Of a DNA stretch of 48,263 bases, positions 1 to 9,072 are shown one piece after another. The position numbers and the translations under genes are program-made. Positions within the stretch are counted from its first letter, which is position 1. The number at the start of each line of letters is the position of its first letter. The stretch covers positions 1 to 48,263 of the forward strand of contig JAVLBP010000011.1 of NCBI GenBank assembly GCA_031581145.1. Direction: 5' to 3'. The notes beneath the pieces are model-generated. The model was not told the origin of the DNA. It saw only the letters and a list, made by a program, of their open reading frames with translations, and did not search any database. This stretch comes from UBA8296 sp031581145 (GTDB taxonomy: Bacteria; Bacteroidota; Rhodothermia; Balneolales; Balneolaceae).

Positions 1-473
1 ACCCCCCTTTGGGCTAGCATATCAATAATTCGCTCCACTCGTTGTTTACGCCGGGTTCTTTGGGAAGCCATTAACCTCTTGACACCCTCCTTTTGTGGAT
101 CTAACCCATAGGCTAACAAATGAACACTCAAATCCTCATCTTTGGCGGTCATTTCAGCGCCCGGAATTAACGTGGGTATATCTCTTGACAACGGTCCATT
201 GCCAATCACTGACTGACCCAACGCTGGCTTTTGTGTTGATCGCGTTTTTATCGGTGACTTTTCGGTCGGTAACTTTTCTGGCTGTGACTTTTCTGGCTGT
301 GACTTTTCGGTCGGTGACTTTTCGGTCGGTGAGAGTTCACTATATGCTCGTACCGTGTCGTGATCTGTAATAGATACAACATCTAAGCCCTCTTTTTGAG
401 CACGCTCAATGATTTCAAGCGGAGAGCTCTTCCCATCGGAGCACGTCGTATGTGTATGTAGATCGGCACGCAT
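1..473 (-). CDS. PHP-domain phosphoesterase (3'-truncated by window edge)
   Basis: This reading frame runs off the window after 157 residues, so only the N-terminal part is seen. It opens with DLHTHTTCSDG (residues 4-14), then ITDHDT (35-40), PGAE (104-107) and His118. These are the metal-binding motifs of stand-alone PHP phosphoesterases of the YciV/RNase AM type, which hydrolyse nucleoside 3',5'-bisphosphates or trim short RNA. The family is clear; the substrate is inference. The ATG at 473 lies 21 bases after the lytic transglycosylase stop and in the same frame. A GTG at 479 is an alternative start. It is probably the last visible gene of the minus-strand operon. An odd feature is five in-frame copies of a 15-bp unit (residues about 48-73, SPTEK/SQPEK) inserted between the second and third metal motifs, where family members have a short helix or loop. 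Confidence 0.88.
   Translation of the reverse strand, partial: MRADLHTHTTCSDGKSSPLEIIERAQKEGLDVVSITDHDTVRAYSELSPTEKSPTEKSQPEKSQPEKLPTEKSPIKTRSTQKPALGQSVIGNGPLSRDIPTLIPGAEMTAKDEDLSVHLLAYGLDPQKEGVKRLMASQRTRRKQRVERIIDMLAQRG
256..330. repeat. 15-bp tandem repeat x5 inside the PHP gene
   Basis: There are five contiguous 15-bp units. Read on the plus strand from 256 they are type A (gacttttcggtcggt), B (ending ctggctgt), B, A, A. On the coding strand they give SPTEK, SPTEK, SQPEK, SQPEK, LPTEK. A partial unit extends at 251-255. The unit length is a multiple of three, so the frame is kept. The AABBA order suggests that single units, and a diverged unit, were duplicated separately. Confidence 0.97.
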
Positions 474-494
474 TTGCACGATGCCCAGATGCCC

Positions 495-2567
495 TTATTG
501 AGGTATACGCAACACCTGGCCAGGATAAATCTTGGTGCCCCGCAACCCATTTTCCTGTTGAATGGATTGGACCGTCACGCCATAGGAATCTGCGATTTCG
601 ATCAATGTGTCACGATTTTTCACAGTGTAGGAGCTAGTCGATTCTTCGTTTTGATTCATCAGAGACTGACTCCCAGCCGAACCGGTTTGGGCTGATGCAA
701 TCGCCGTTCCCTCGAAGATATTTTCACCTGCTCGCTGTCTCTTTTCAATCGCTTGCTTTGCTCCAAAGTCAAGTTTATCCACGGTGCTGTAATACTCTTT
801 TTTCGCGCTTGGGACATAGACTTGAACTTTTTGTCCCAGCCGAATGGTGTTTCCAATCCCGTTCCACCCCCGGATTTGGGAGGCCCTTACATCATACCAT
901 TCTGCAATATGGCCAATCGTATCATTGGCTTTGACGATGTAGGTCAAAGCGGTAGAATTGGCAGGAGCCGCTGCGCGTTGTCGAGATCTTGATGTCCTCT
1001 TCGATCTTGAGGAGGAGGTCATCGCTACGGTTTGATTGTATTGGGATTGGGCGATCGGAACCATGATTTTTTGCCCAGGATATATGGTGGATCGAAGTCC
1101 TTCATTGGATTCAAAAAGCGCCCGTACTGAGGTTCCATATTTTCGAGCAATCCACCCTAAGTTTTCACCCGAACGCACTTCGTGGACAGCCACGTCTTGA
1201 ATTTGTTTCTCTTTGGGAATCTCGTTGTACGCAATCATAAAAACTCCACGCGTTCCCGACGGAATTTTCAGCTCATACGATTCCACAGGAGGTGTCGCCC
1301 ATCGAAGAAGTTCTGGATTAAGATCTTTGAGCTCATCAGTCGTAATCCCTGCTGCCTCTGCTAAAACATCTAGTGGCATCAGTCCAGCAACATTCACCTC
1401 GTCATAACTGTACGGCTCCACGCCATACTCTTGTTCAAAACCAAACGCCTCTGGATTGGTTGCAATCATCGTTGCTGCGATAAACCCAGGAACATAGCCC
1501 CGAGTCTCACGAGGAAGGTATGGATACGCAGTCCAGTAATCTTCAACCCCTCCCGCAGCCCGGATCGCACGGTTGAGGCCACGTGGTGAAATGTTATAAT
1601 TCGCCATGGCGAGGTGCCAGTCACCCCAAACTTGATATAGATCGCGCAGGTGTTGTGCGGCCGCACGAGTCGCCTTTTCGGGATCCCGTCGTTCATCGAC
1701 CCACCATGTTACATCCAGTCCATACATTGATCCCGTCGCTTGAATAAATTGCCATAACCCAACCGCTGAGGCCCAACTTCGTGCTGTGGGTCTCAAGCCA
1801 GATTCAATCATTGAGAGGTGAATAAGTTCTTCGGGTGTTCCCTCCTCCCTGAAGATTTCACGCATCATGGGGAAATAGATCTCCGAACGCTGCAACCACG
1901 TGTCCATGACCTCTGGGCGGCGAATCGTGTAGTACATTAAATGTCGATTGACACGATTGTTCTGCACAAGGGGGACATCTGTTTTGTTGAGCGCTAGATC
2001 ATCAGGCAAGTCGAGGGCCTCATTGGAAATCACCAGATCATCCTCCAAATAAAGTTCTTGCTGAACCTCGAAAACATCCCCTTCGACAAGTTGCTCTTCG
2101 GGTTCTATACCATAAAATTCTCTGTACTCTGTAGTGACCGTTCGCAAAAGCTCATTAAATCGGCGATTATCGAGCAGGGCCTCATCTTCTTGAATCATCG
2201 CCTGCATAGACTCAAGAGCAGACATAATGTGGGTTTCTGCTGCCAATAAATCTTGGTCTAACATAGCTCTCACAGCCTTAAGATGAAGTTCATACACATC
2301 AGCAATACTTGACAAAGACCCTTCATACGGCATGTCGGTCGGTGACTGCGGCACGGAATCCTTATCGGATGAGAAAAAGAATGCAGGCTGAACCTCTTTA
2401 TACTCCACCGAGGCTGCCTCACTCCCAGAACTGTTTTGTCCATACACGAGCCCAAGGCCAAACACCACAGGGGATAATGTCACCAAAGCCGAGATTAGAC
2501 AGAGCGTAGATACTAGGTGGGTACTGATGTGGCGTAAATCCATAAAGGAGAAGTTTGGTCGAATCAA
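495..2567 (-). CDS. mltD: Membrane-bound lytic murein transglycosylase with three LysM domains (MltD-like)
   Basis: The protein is predicted to cleave peptidoglycan between MurNAc and GlcNAc, forming 1,6-anhydro-MurNAc, in the periplasm. It has a hydrophobic N-terminal segment (about residues 13-40, signal peptide or anchor), a helical region, then an SLT domain with the catalytic Glu255 in MIESGL, followed by the family GLWQFI and MANYN motifs. Three LysM peptidoglycan-binding domains follow at about 461-504, 541-586 and 645-690, separated by Ser/Arg/Ala-rich linkers. At 690 aa it is longer than E. coli MltD, mainly from an acidic N-terminal extension. The TTG at 2567 overlaps the nadE stop as TTGA; the ATG at 2543 (residue 9) is an equally plausible start. 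It is co-directional and translationally adjacent to nadE. Confidence 0.93.
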   Translation of the reverse strand: MIRPNFSFMDLRHISTHLVSTLCLISALVTLSPVVFGLGLVYGQNSSGSEAASVEYKEVQPAFFFSSDKDSVPQSPTDMPYEGSLSSIADVYELHLKAVRAMLDQDLLAAETHIMSALESMQAMIQEDEALLDNRRFNELLRTVTTEYREFYGIEPEEQLVEGDVFEVQQELYLEDDLVISNEALDLPDDLALNKTDVPLVQNNRVNRHLMYYTIRRPEVMDTWLQRSEIYFPMMREIFREEGTPEELIHLSMIESGLRPTARSWASAVGLWQFIQATGSMYGLDVTWWVDERRDPEKATRAAAQHLRDLYQVWGDWHLAMANYNISPRGLNRAIRAAGGVEDYWTAYPYLPRETRGYVPGFIAATMIATNPEAFGFEQEYGVEPYSYDEVNVAGLMPLDVLAEAAGITTDELKDLNPELLRWATPPVESYELKIPSGTRGVFMIAYNEIPKEKQIQDVAVHEVRSGENLGWIARKYGTSVRALFESNEGLRSTIYPGQKIMVPIAQSQYNQTVAMTSSSRSKRTSRSRQRAAAPANSTALTYIVKANDTIGHIAEWYDVRASQIRGWNGIGNTIRLGQKVQVYVPSAKKEYYSTVDKLDFGAKQAIEKRQRAGENIFEGTAIASAQTGSAGSQSLMNQNEESTSSYTVKNRDTLIEIADSYGVTVQSIQQENGLRGTKIYPGQVLRIPQ

Positions 2568-4276
2568 ATGGTTGTGAATTGATGGGCTAGTGGCCAGCGC
2601 CGTCCCAGGCCAAACGTTCTGGATTGCAATTTAAGTACAGGAGATGACTGGAAACGTTTGAATTCCATACGATGGAGTTGCTTAAAGACCCATATTGAGG
2701 TTTCTTCATGAAAGCCCCGTTCAATGCAACCTTTAACATCATCGCCATATTCAATCATTCGCTCTAAAATACGATCTAAAACGGAATAATCGGGCAAGGA
2801 GTCTTGATCAACTTGATCTGGTTTGAGTTCCGCACTTGGTGGCTTTGTAAAAATAGACTCCGGTATCGCTCCAGGATAAGGGCCATATTGATTGAGCCAG
2901 CTTGCTAATTCATACACTTGGGTTTTGTACAAGTCCCCAATTGGGGCTAGAGCCCCTGCCATATCACCGTAGAGTGTGGAGTACCCAACAGCCATTTCTG
3001 ACTTGTTACTCGTCGCCAACAATAAAGCTCCCGAATGATTTGATAAGGCCATTAGCGTGAGTCCCCTCAAACGGCTTTGAATATTTTCTCGAGCAATCTC
3101 AGAGACGGGCTCCTCCACGATTGCTTCCAATGAACTTCCAGCCAATTCACGCATTTGTTCAATAGAGCAGGTCTTCCATCCAATACCAAGGCGCTCAGCC
3201 AAATCTTTGGAATCGGTAAGGCTCCCCTCGCTTGAGTATTGTGTTGGCATGCCAATGGCCATGACGTTCTCAGGACCCACTGCATGGGCAGCAAGCACGG
3301 CAATGAGTGCCGAGTCTATCCCGCCGCTTAAGCCAAAACAAATGGAGGGTTTAAGCTCCGATTTTCGACTATAGTCCCTGATTCCAAGGGTAATGGCTTG
3401 CAAAGCTTGTTCTTGCCATGGAGTCGATTGAGTAGGCAGGGTTTTTCGTGGAGGCTCCGCAGCTGAATCCATTGTTTTTGAACCCACTGTGGGGAATCGT
3501 CCATCGGCCCATCCCTCCTGAAACGAGCTCGCTTCGCCCATAAGGTCACCCAAATGATTTGAAACAAATGACCCTCCATCAAAAAGAAGTTCGGTGTTCC
3601 CCCCTACTTGATTTGCCAGGGCCAAAGGGCAACCTAGATGGTTTGTAACACGTTGCGTAGCTGTACGACGAAGAGCCTTTTTTTGCAGTGTGAATGGAGA
3701 TGCCGAGGGAATCAAAACACATTCAACCCCTTTTTTTTGAAGATTCTCAACAGGAGAATAGGCATAATTTGATGCAGGCCATGGGTTCTCATTCTCGAAT
3801 AAATCTTCACATATCAATACGCCGAATCGATGTCCACCCCATTTAACAGATTCAGCTAATGGCCCAGGCTCAAAATAACGGGCCTCATCAAACACATCAT
3901 AGGTGGGCAAAAGTTGCTTGTGAACACGGGCTACCTCCTTGCCTTGATGTATCCATAAAGCGCTGTTGTACAGTGGTTTGCCTGGAAGTGGTTTGCCAGG
4001 ATCTTCAGGGGGTCTACGTGTAATAGTGCCAAATACAAGCGCGCACGATTTTTTGGCAGAGGCTTCTTGCAAGGCTTTGTGAACATGTTCTACCTCGAGG
4101 GCAAACCAAGGGTGATCGAGCATATCCATCGGCGGGTATCCTGTAGTCACCAATTCTGGCAGCAACAACAACTCTACTGCATCTTGTTCGGCGCGGTCCC
4201 ATGCTTGGAGAATTCGTTCTACATTTCCTGCTAAATCGCCTACTCTTACATTAAGTTGAGCAGCGCGTATCCTCAT
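2564..4276 (-). CDS. nadE: Glutamine-dependent NAD+ synthetase
   Basis: This is a 570-aa two-domain enzyme that makes NAD+ from deamido-NAD, ATP and glutamine, the last step of NAD synthesis. The N-terminal nitrilase-fold glutaminase has the catalytic triad Glu41 (LPELVTTGYPP), Lys120 (VHKQLLP) and Cys156 (LICEDLF). The C-terminal synthetase has the PP-loop SGGIDS at 317-322 and the downstream TSNKSEMAVGY motif. The length fits the fused bacterial form. The ATG at 4276 overlaps the upstream amidohydrolase stop as ATGA, and its own stop overlaps the transglycosylase start, so translational coupling is likely. A 15-bp tandem duplication just before the catalytic Lys gives PGKPLPGKPL (residues 93-102). 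Confidence 0.96.
   Translation of the reverse strand: MRIRAAQLNVRVGDLAGNVERILQAWDRAEQDAVELLLLPELVTTGYPPMDMLDHPWFALEVEHVHKALQEASAKKSCALVFGTITRRPPEDPGKPLPGKPLYNSALWIHQGKEVARVHKQLLPTYDVFDEARYFEPGPLAESVKWGGHRFGVLICEDLFENENPWPASNYAYSPVENLQKKGVECVLIPSASPFTLQKKALRRTATQRVTNHLGCPLALANQVGGNTELLFDGGSFVSNHLGDLMGEASSFQEGWADGRFPTVGSKTMDSAAEPPRKTLPTQSTPWQEQALQAITLGIRDYSRKSELKPSICFGLSGGIDSALIAVLAAHAVGPENVMAIGMPTQYSSEGSLTDSKDLAERLGIGWKTCSIEQMRELAGSSLEAIVEEPVSEIARENIQSRLRGLTLMALSNHSGALLLATSNKSEMAVGYSTLYGDMAGALAPIGDLYKTQVYELASWLNQYGPYPGAIPESIFTKPPSAELKPDQVDQDSLPDYSVLDRILERMIEYGDDVKGCIERGFHEETSIWVFKQLHRMEFKRFQSSPVLKLQSRTFGLGRRWPLAHQFTTI
3972..4001. repeat. 15-bp tandem duplication inside nadE
   Basis: Two adjacent 15-bp units, agtggtttgcctgga and agtggtttgccagga, differ at one base. 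They encode a doubled KPLPG in a surface-type loop of the glutaminase domain. The frame is preserved. Confidence 0.9.
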
Positions 4277-5970
4277 GGGCCAGAATTTTCTTGGCGATAG
4301 ACATTCTCCCCTTCAATCCATGTTTGGAGTACCTGAATGTCATCAAGTTCAGAGGGTGGAATGTCGAACGGATCACGATCAATCAAGATAAAATCGGCTT
4401 TTTTGCCAGGCTCAAGGGAGCCATAAAGCGACTCGGATTTTGCCGCATAGGCAGCGTCCAACGTAAAGGCTCGCAGGGCCTCGCGAAGCGTCATCGCCTC
4501 ATCGGAGCGCCACCCATTAGGTGGTTCATCCTTTCGATCTTGTCTCGTTACCGCGGCGTGTATGCCAAAAAATGGATTCACAGGCTCGACTGGAAAGTCG
4601 GATCCTGCCGCTATAAGGGTTCCTTGATCTAGAAACGTTCTCCAAGCGTAGGCACCCTCTAGGCGCTGCTCCCCAATGCGATCTTGCGCCATATTTTTGT
4701 CACTTGTGGCATGGGTTGGCTGCATGGAGGCAATCAACTTTAAGTCGGTAAATCGTGAAATATCCTCAAGAGCAACAACTTGAGCATGCTCTACACGGTG
4801 ACGTTCTGATTCTGGGTAGGCTTGAGTAGCCTTCTCTATCGCGTCGAGTACCTGTCGATTTGCTGCATCTCCAATCGCGTGCACGTTCGCCTGAAAGCCA
4901 TGTGATACCGCAGTTAACACTTGATCATCCATCTCTTGTTGATCATAAAAGAGAAGCCCTTTGTTTTCAGGCTCATCATTATAAGGTTCCAACATCGCTG
5001 CACCTCGGCTACCAAGTGCCCCATCGGAGTAAATTTTGACTCCAGTGAGCGATACTCGTGACGACACATTGGGCATCACAGGACCTTTCTCAATCCAAGG
5101 GCGCGTTTGCTCAGTTACACCCCCAATCATCGCATTGATATGAACCGTGAGCTCGTCACGGCGATCCAGTTGTTGATACAGCTCCCACACGTTTTTAGGG
5201 ACACCAGCATCATGCACACCCGTGATCCCCAGCGATACCATCTCTTGTAACGCACGTTCAACAGCCTCCTCTAGTTGCTCTGGCGATTCTTGAGGGATAT
5301 GCCGAGCCACGTAACTCTCAGCAGCGTCCACCAAGATTCCAGTCGGGTCACCTTCTGGATCACGGATCACACGTCCTCCAACAGGATCCTGCGTCTCCCG
5401 CGTAACATCGCCCACGTTTAATGCCACCGAATTCACCCACGCTGCATGGCCATCAATTCTGGACAAAAACACAGGTCTGTCATCCACAACTTGGTCCAAA
5501 TCCTCAGCCTTGGGAAAGCTATTCTCCTGCCAAAGCTCCTGATTCCAGCCTCTTCCCACAATCCAAGGCGCATCAGGATTGGACGAAGCATAGGTTTCGA
5601 CTCGCTCAAGGGCTTCATCCAGAGACGTAGAACCTGTCAAATCGACTTGGGTCAGTAGTTGCCCAAGCCCAACCACATGAGCATGTGCGTCAATCAGGCC
5701 AGGTAACATGACATGTCCACCGCCATCCACGACGTCGGCTTTAGGTGCTTGCGTTTCAAGATCCTCAGAGAGTCCAACAGCAACGACCTCTCCATTCTCA
5801 AAAAGTATGGACTCGAACGTAATCCATTCTCCATTACTCAGCGTATATCCCTGAACCGAGTCCACACGAATCGCGTCTGATTGTGGCGAAGCACAACCTG
5901 TAAGCAACAAAGCTGTCATGAACAGCCCCAAAAGCTGCAAGGAGTGCGTTACATTGGCTAAACGTACCAT
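4273..5970 (-). CDS. Lipoprotein amidohydrolase, YtcJ/Amidohydro_3 family
   Basis: This 565-aa protein starts with a lipoprotein signal (MVRLANVTHS..., lipobox LLTGC, Cys26), so it is probably anchored in the envelope. The body is a metal-dependent amidohydrolase of the Amidohydro_3/YtcJ type. It has the HAH metal motif in GLIDAHAHVVG, DGALGSRGAAM in the barrel, HAIGDAANRQVLDAIE, HRVEHAQ, QPTHATSD, and the late Asp in AGSDFPVEPVNP. Members act on exocyclic amides or N-acyl compounds; the substrate cannot be read from the sequence. The start is ATG at 5970, 15 bases after the pyrG stop, and the stop overlaps nadE. Co-transcription with pyrG and nadE is likely, but a functional link is not established. 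Confidence 0.9.
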   Translation of the reverse strand: MVRLANVTHSLQLLGLFMTALLLTGCASPQSDAIRVDSVQGYTLSNGEWITFESILFENGEVVAVGLSEDLETQAPKADVVDGGGHVMLPGLIDAHAHVVGLGQLLTQVDLTGSTSLDEALERVETYASSNPDAPWIVGRGWNQELWQENSFPKAEDLDQVVDDRPVFLSRIDGHAAWVNSVALNVGDVTRETQDPVGGRVIRDPEGDPTGILVDAAESYVARHIPQESPEQLEEAVERALQEMVSLGITGVHDAGVPKNVWELYQQLDRRDELTVHINAMIGGVTEQTRPWIEKGPVMPNVSSRVSLTGVKIYSDGALGSRGAAMLEPYNDEPENKGLLFYDQQEMDDQVLTAVSHGFQANVHAIGDAANRQVLDAIEKATQAYPESERHRVEHAQVVALEDISRFTDLKLIASMQPTHATSDKNMAQDRIGEQRLEGAYAWRTFLDQGTLIAAGSDFPVEPVNPFFGIHAAVTRQDRKDEPPNGWRSDEAMTLREALRAFTLDAAYAAKSESLYGSLEPGKKADFILIDRDPFDIPPSELDDIQVLQTWIEGENVYRQENSGP

Positions 5971-5985
5971 TCTTTTATGCTGTCA

Positions 5986-7668
5986 TTAAGATGAGAGGGG
6001 TGCTTTAAGCGATGCATCTTCAGTAGATACATGCGTTTTGTCTTCACTAACTCGGCCGTTCTTGGACGTGGAGTATGCTAAAGAGGCAGACACGAAATCG
6101 ACAAATAATGGGTGAGGTGCAGACACGGTACTCTTTAACTCTGGATGAAACTGAACCCCTACAAACCAAGGATGGTCTTGTAACTCCACGATCTCAACGA
6201 GATTTCTTGATGGATGCACGCCTGTTGGGCGTAAACCCACCTTTTCAAGCTCAGCTTTAAACGCATTATTAAACTCATATCGATGCCTATGGCGCTCTGT
6301 AATGTCTATTTTCCCATAAGCCTTGAAGGCGTGACTTCCCTTGGTAAGTTTACACTCATAGGATCCCAAACGCATCGTACCCCCTTTGTCCTCAATGTCT
6401 CGTTGCTCGGCCATGAGGTCAATCACAGGCTTGTCAGAGGCTTCATCAAATTCGGTACTGTGAGCTCCTTCCCATCCACAAAGATGTCTGGCCACTTCTA
6501 CAACGCTGCATTGCATCCCCAAACAGATACCAAAAAATGGAATATTGTGCTCACGAGCATACATCACAGCGTCCAACTTGCCTTCAATGCCGCGGTCACC
6601 AAATCCTGGGGCCACTAATATCCCTGCACAATCGTTGAGTCGTTCGTGGACATTACGTGTCGTCAAAGACTCCGATTGCACCCATTTAATCACGACTTTT
6701 GTATCATTTTTGGCTCCTGCATGGACAAAAGCCTCAGAAATCGACTTGTATGCGTCGTGGTGCTCAACATACTTGCCAACCAAAGCGATTGTTACCTCAT
6801 TAGAAGGCTCTTTAACAGCCTTCACAAACGCCTTCCACTCGTCTAAATCTAATGACTCCGTCTTTAAATCAAGCTTTTCGATGACCCGTTCATCCAATCC
6901 CTCCTCGCGCATCAGTAATGGCACTTCATAAATCGACTCTGCATCGAACGATGCAATTACATCCTGCATGTCTACATTACAAAACTGAGCAATTTTTTGC
7001 TTAATACTATTGTCGAGCGGGAATTCGGAGCGGCATGCAATAATATCTGGCCATAACCCACTCTCAGACAACATCTTCACAGAGTGTTGCGTAGGTTTTG
7101 TCTTGAGTTCACCTGCTGCCGCGAGATATGGCACCAGCGTCAAGTGGATAGAGCATGTGTCTTTTCGTCCCACCTCGTAGCGCATTTGACGAATCGCTTC
7201 AATGTAGGGTAAACTTTCGATATCACCGACCGTACCTCCCACCTCCACGATCACCACATCCACATCATCAGCATTGCCCAATGCATAAATATGAGACTTT
7301 ATCTCATCGGTGATGTGTGGAATCACCTGCACCGTTTTGCCTAGATACGCCCCTTGTCGCTCCTTAGAAATCACATCATAGTAGATGCGACCTGTTGTCA
7401 CATTATTGGTTTGAGAGGTTTCAATACCCAAAAATCGTTCATAATGCCCTAAATCAAGATCGGTCTCCGCCCCATCTTGCGTAACATACACCTCACCATG
7501 CTCATACGGATTCATCGTGCCGGGATCGACATTAATGTATGGATCGAGTTTTTGAATGGTGACACGAACTCCCCGAGAAGCGAGAAGGCGGCCTAATGAA
7601 GCACTCAGAATTCCTTTCCCGAGTGATGAGGCCACCCCGCCCGTCACAAAAATGTATTTACAAGACAT
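5986..7668 (-). CDS. pyrG: CTP synthase
   Basis: CTP synthase converts UTP to CTP using ATP and glutamine. The N-terminal amidoligase domain begins with YIFVTGGVASSLGKG (P-loop), followed by KLDPYINVDPGTMNP and EHGEVYVTQDGAE. The C-terminal class I glutaminase has the nucleophile Cys382 in GICLGMQ and the His/Glu pair in FHPEL. I chose the ATG at 7668, whose product begins MSCKYIFVTGG, because the longer frame to 7764 adds 32 residues not seen in the family. This gives 560 aa, against 545 in E. coli. The extra length is a C-terminal polar tail (about 20 residues, SEDKTHVSTEDASLK). It has 15 bases to the downstream amidohydrolase. Confidence 0.97.
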   Translation of the reverse strand: MSCKYIFVTGGVASSLGKGILSASLGRLLASRGVRVTIQKLDPYINVDPGTMNPYEHGEVYVTQDGAETDLDLGHYERFLGIETSQTNNVTTGRIYYDVISKERQGAYLGKTVQVIPHITDEIKSHIYALGNADDVDVVIVEVGGTVGDIESLPYIEAIRQMRYEVGRKDTCSIHLTLVPYLAAAGELKTKPTQHSVKMLSESGLWPDIIACRSEFPLDNSIKQKIAQFCNVDMQDVIASFDAESIYEVPLLMREEGLDERVIEKLDLKTESLDLDEWKAFVKAVKEPSNEVTIALVGKYVEHHDAYKSISEAFVHAGAKNDTKVVIKWVQSESLTTRNVHERLNDCAGILVAPGFGDRGIEGKLDAVMYAREHNIPFFGICLGMQCSVVEVARHLCGWEGAHSTEFDEASDKPVIDLMAEQRDIEDKGGTMRLGSYECKLTKGSHAFKAYGKIDITERHRHRYEFNNAFKAELEKVGLRPTGVHPSRNLVEIVELQDHPWFVGVQFHPELKSTVSAPHPLFVDFVSASLAYSTSKNGRVSEDKTHVSTEDASLKAPLSS

Positions 7669-7782
7669 GGGGAGCAGGCTAGATTGATGGATGTACAAGT
7701 TAGCGTGTCCACCGCTTGATTTCAACTTTAAATCACGTGGCTTTGACTCTAGTTTCGCACCCAATCATCCGTAATCTACCAT

Positions 7783-7815
7783 TCAGTCCATCTTCTCAGT
7801 CCATCTTCTAGTCCA
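7783..7815. repeat. 13-bp tandem duplication on the GDPD stop codon
   Basis: Two perfect copies of tcagtccatcttc (7783-7795 and 7796-7808) are followed by a partial copy, tagtcca (7809-7815). The array runs into the stop codon of the glycerophosphodiester phosphodiesterase gene (7808-7810), so the 3' end of the gene lies inside the repeat and the extra copies lie just downstream of the stop. Confidence 0.92.
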
Positions 7816-8746
7816 ATAATGTAGAACGCTCAGCAGCAGCCACCTCGGCGAGTACGTCAGGGTAATCCGAAAAGATTCCACTCACACCTCGTTGAATCAA
7901 TTCCGTCATTTTGTCTGCCTCATTGACTGTGTAAATTAATACCGGAACAGCGCTTGGCTCCAGGAGTTGCTGCCAATCTTCAGAGTATTGTCGCCATGAG
8001 CAATTAAACCCATCGGCTTGGAGCTCACTCACAATATCTAGTGGCCCTTTTCGTCCACTTTGAACGGCCTCATAAAGTACCGCTGCTGGGATGGTGGGTG
8101 CCAATTCCTGCAGGCGAGCCAGAATTCGGTAATCAAACGACGAAAATATCACCTGATCGGCCATGTCGTACTTCTCGACCAATGCAACGACTCTGGGCTC
8201 AACACTTTGCTCGACATCTTCTCTGTAGGCCTCGGTTTTAATCTCAATATTGAGGGTCATTTTATCCTGAGCCCATACAAGCAACTCTTCCAGTGTAGGG
8301 ATTGTGGTACCGGCGTACTCTTCAGAGAACCATGATCCGGCATCCAAAGCTTGCAGTTCTTCCAGGGTAAACGATTTGAGTTGACCTTTTCCATCCGTGA
8401 GTTCATCTACTTTGGCATCATGAAACAACACAGGGACTCCGTCACGTGACAGCATCACATCCACCTCAATCATTTCAGCATTCATTTCATACGCCAACTC
8501 CATAGCTGGCATGGTGTTTTCTGGAGCATATCCGCTTGCACCGCGATGGGCAATCACCACAAAATCGTCCCCATTATCTAACATTAGCTCCGGAAACGGT
8601 GCCAGTTCATGATTTATATCTGTTGTGGTAAACCCTGATTGACACCCTAACATGGTTAGGAGTGCACAAGCTAAGAAAATTGCTTGGGGATGTTTTTTGG
8701 GATGTGTTAAAGAGTCTGTTGTGCTTGTGGAGTGGGAACCGTTCAT
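7808..8746 (-). CDS. Glycerophosphodiester phosphodiesterase, lipoprotein
   Basis: A 312-aa GDPD-family enzyme that hydrolyses glycerophosphodiesters to glycerol-3-phosphate and an alcohol. The metal and catalytic residues are visible: His67-Arg68 in IAHRGASGYAPENT, Glu94/Asp96 in IEVDVMLS, and His109 in VLFHDA. The N-terminus has a lipobox LTMLGC with Cys35, preceded by a longer than usual polar stretch. It is probably a membrane-anchored envelope enzyme that recycles phospholipid head groups. The start ATG at 8746 overlaps the stop of the upstream 2TM gene by four bases. The stop codon lies within a 13-bp tandem duplication. Confidence 0.93.
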   Translation of the reverse strand: MNGSHSTSTTDSLTHPKKHPQAIFLACALLTMLGCQSGFTTTDINHELAPFPELMLDNGDDFVVIAHRGASGYAPENTMPAMELAYEMNAEMIEVDVMLSRDGVPVLFHDAKVDELTDGKGQLKSFTLEELQALDAGSWFSEEYAGTTIPTLEELLVWAQDKMTLNIEIKTEAYREDVEQSVEPRVVALVEKYDMADQVIFSSFDYRILARLQELAPTIPAAVLYEAVQSGRKGPLDIVSELQADGFNCSWRQYSEDWQQLLEPSAVPVLIYTVNEADKMTELIQRGVSGIFSDYPDVLAEVAAAERSTLLD

Positions 8747-9069
8747 GGCGTATGGTCAGGGTGTTCGTCAAGTTTTTTAAGTATGTGACGAAGTGACCTT
8801 ATTTGCCAAGCGATTAACGAAAAGTTAATACCAAATACCAACAAAATGACCCACCACCAGGACACCTGAAGTTGGGAAATCCCTGTTGCCCATCCGTAGC
8901 CAAAGAAGGCAAGTATTGCCAGATTAAACGCAAGCTGAAACCACCTGCTTTTAAGTCGCCCGTCTACGGCTTTGCGTTTAGCTTCTAGAGATAATGTAGA
9001 AGGGTCTACTCCACGTAGAATAGGTTGGAGCCGCTCATTCAGGTCTTGATCGTATAAAGACTCCGTCAT
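8743..9069 (-). CDS. Small membrane protein with two TM helices
   Basis: A 108-aa protein with no family I can name. It has a polar N-terminus (about 1-40), two hydrophobic helices (about 43-62 and 70-90, the second starting with a WWW cluster), and a basic C-terminal tail (RSLRHILKKLDEH). It overlaps the GDPD start by four bases and follows the other 2TM gene by three bases, so the three are almost certainly one transcript. It resembles its upstream neighbour in topology and in an NFS(L/I) plus basic-helix pattern after TM2, suggesting an old tandem duplication. Confidence 0.8.
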   Translation of the reverse strand: MTESLYDQDLNERLQPILRGVDPSTLSLEAKRKAVDGRLKSRWFQLAFNLAILAFFGYGWATGISQLQVSWWWVILLVFGINFSLIAWQIRSLRHILKKLDEHPDHTP

Positions 9070-9072
9070 GAA

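Noticed and set aside
6075..6931. Plus-strand frames opposite pyrG (up to 128 codons)
   Set aside because: They are shadows of the pyrG coding strand, which has full catalytic motifs.
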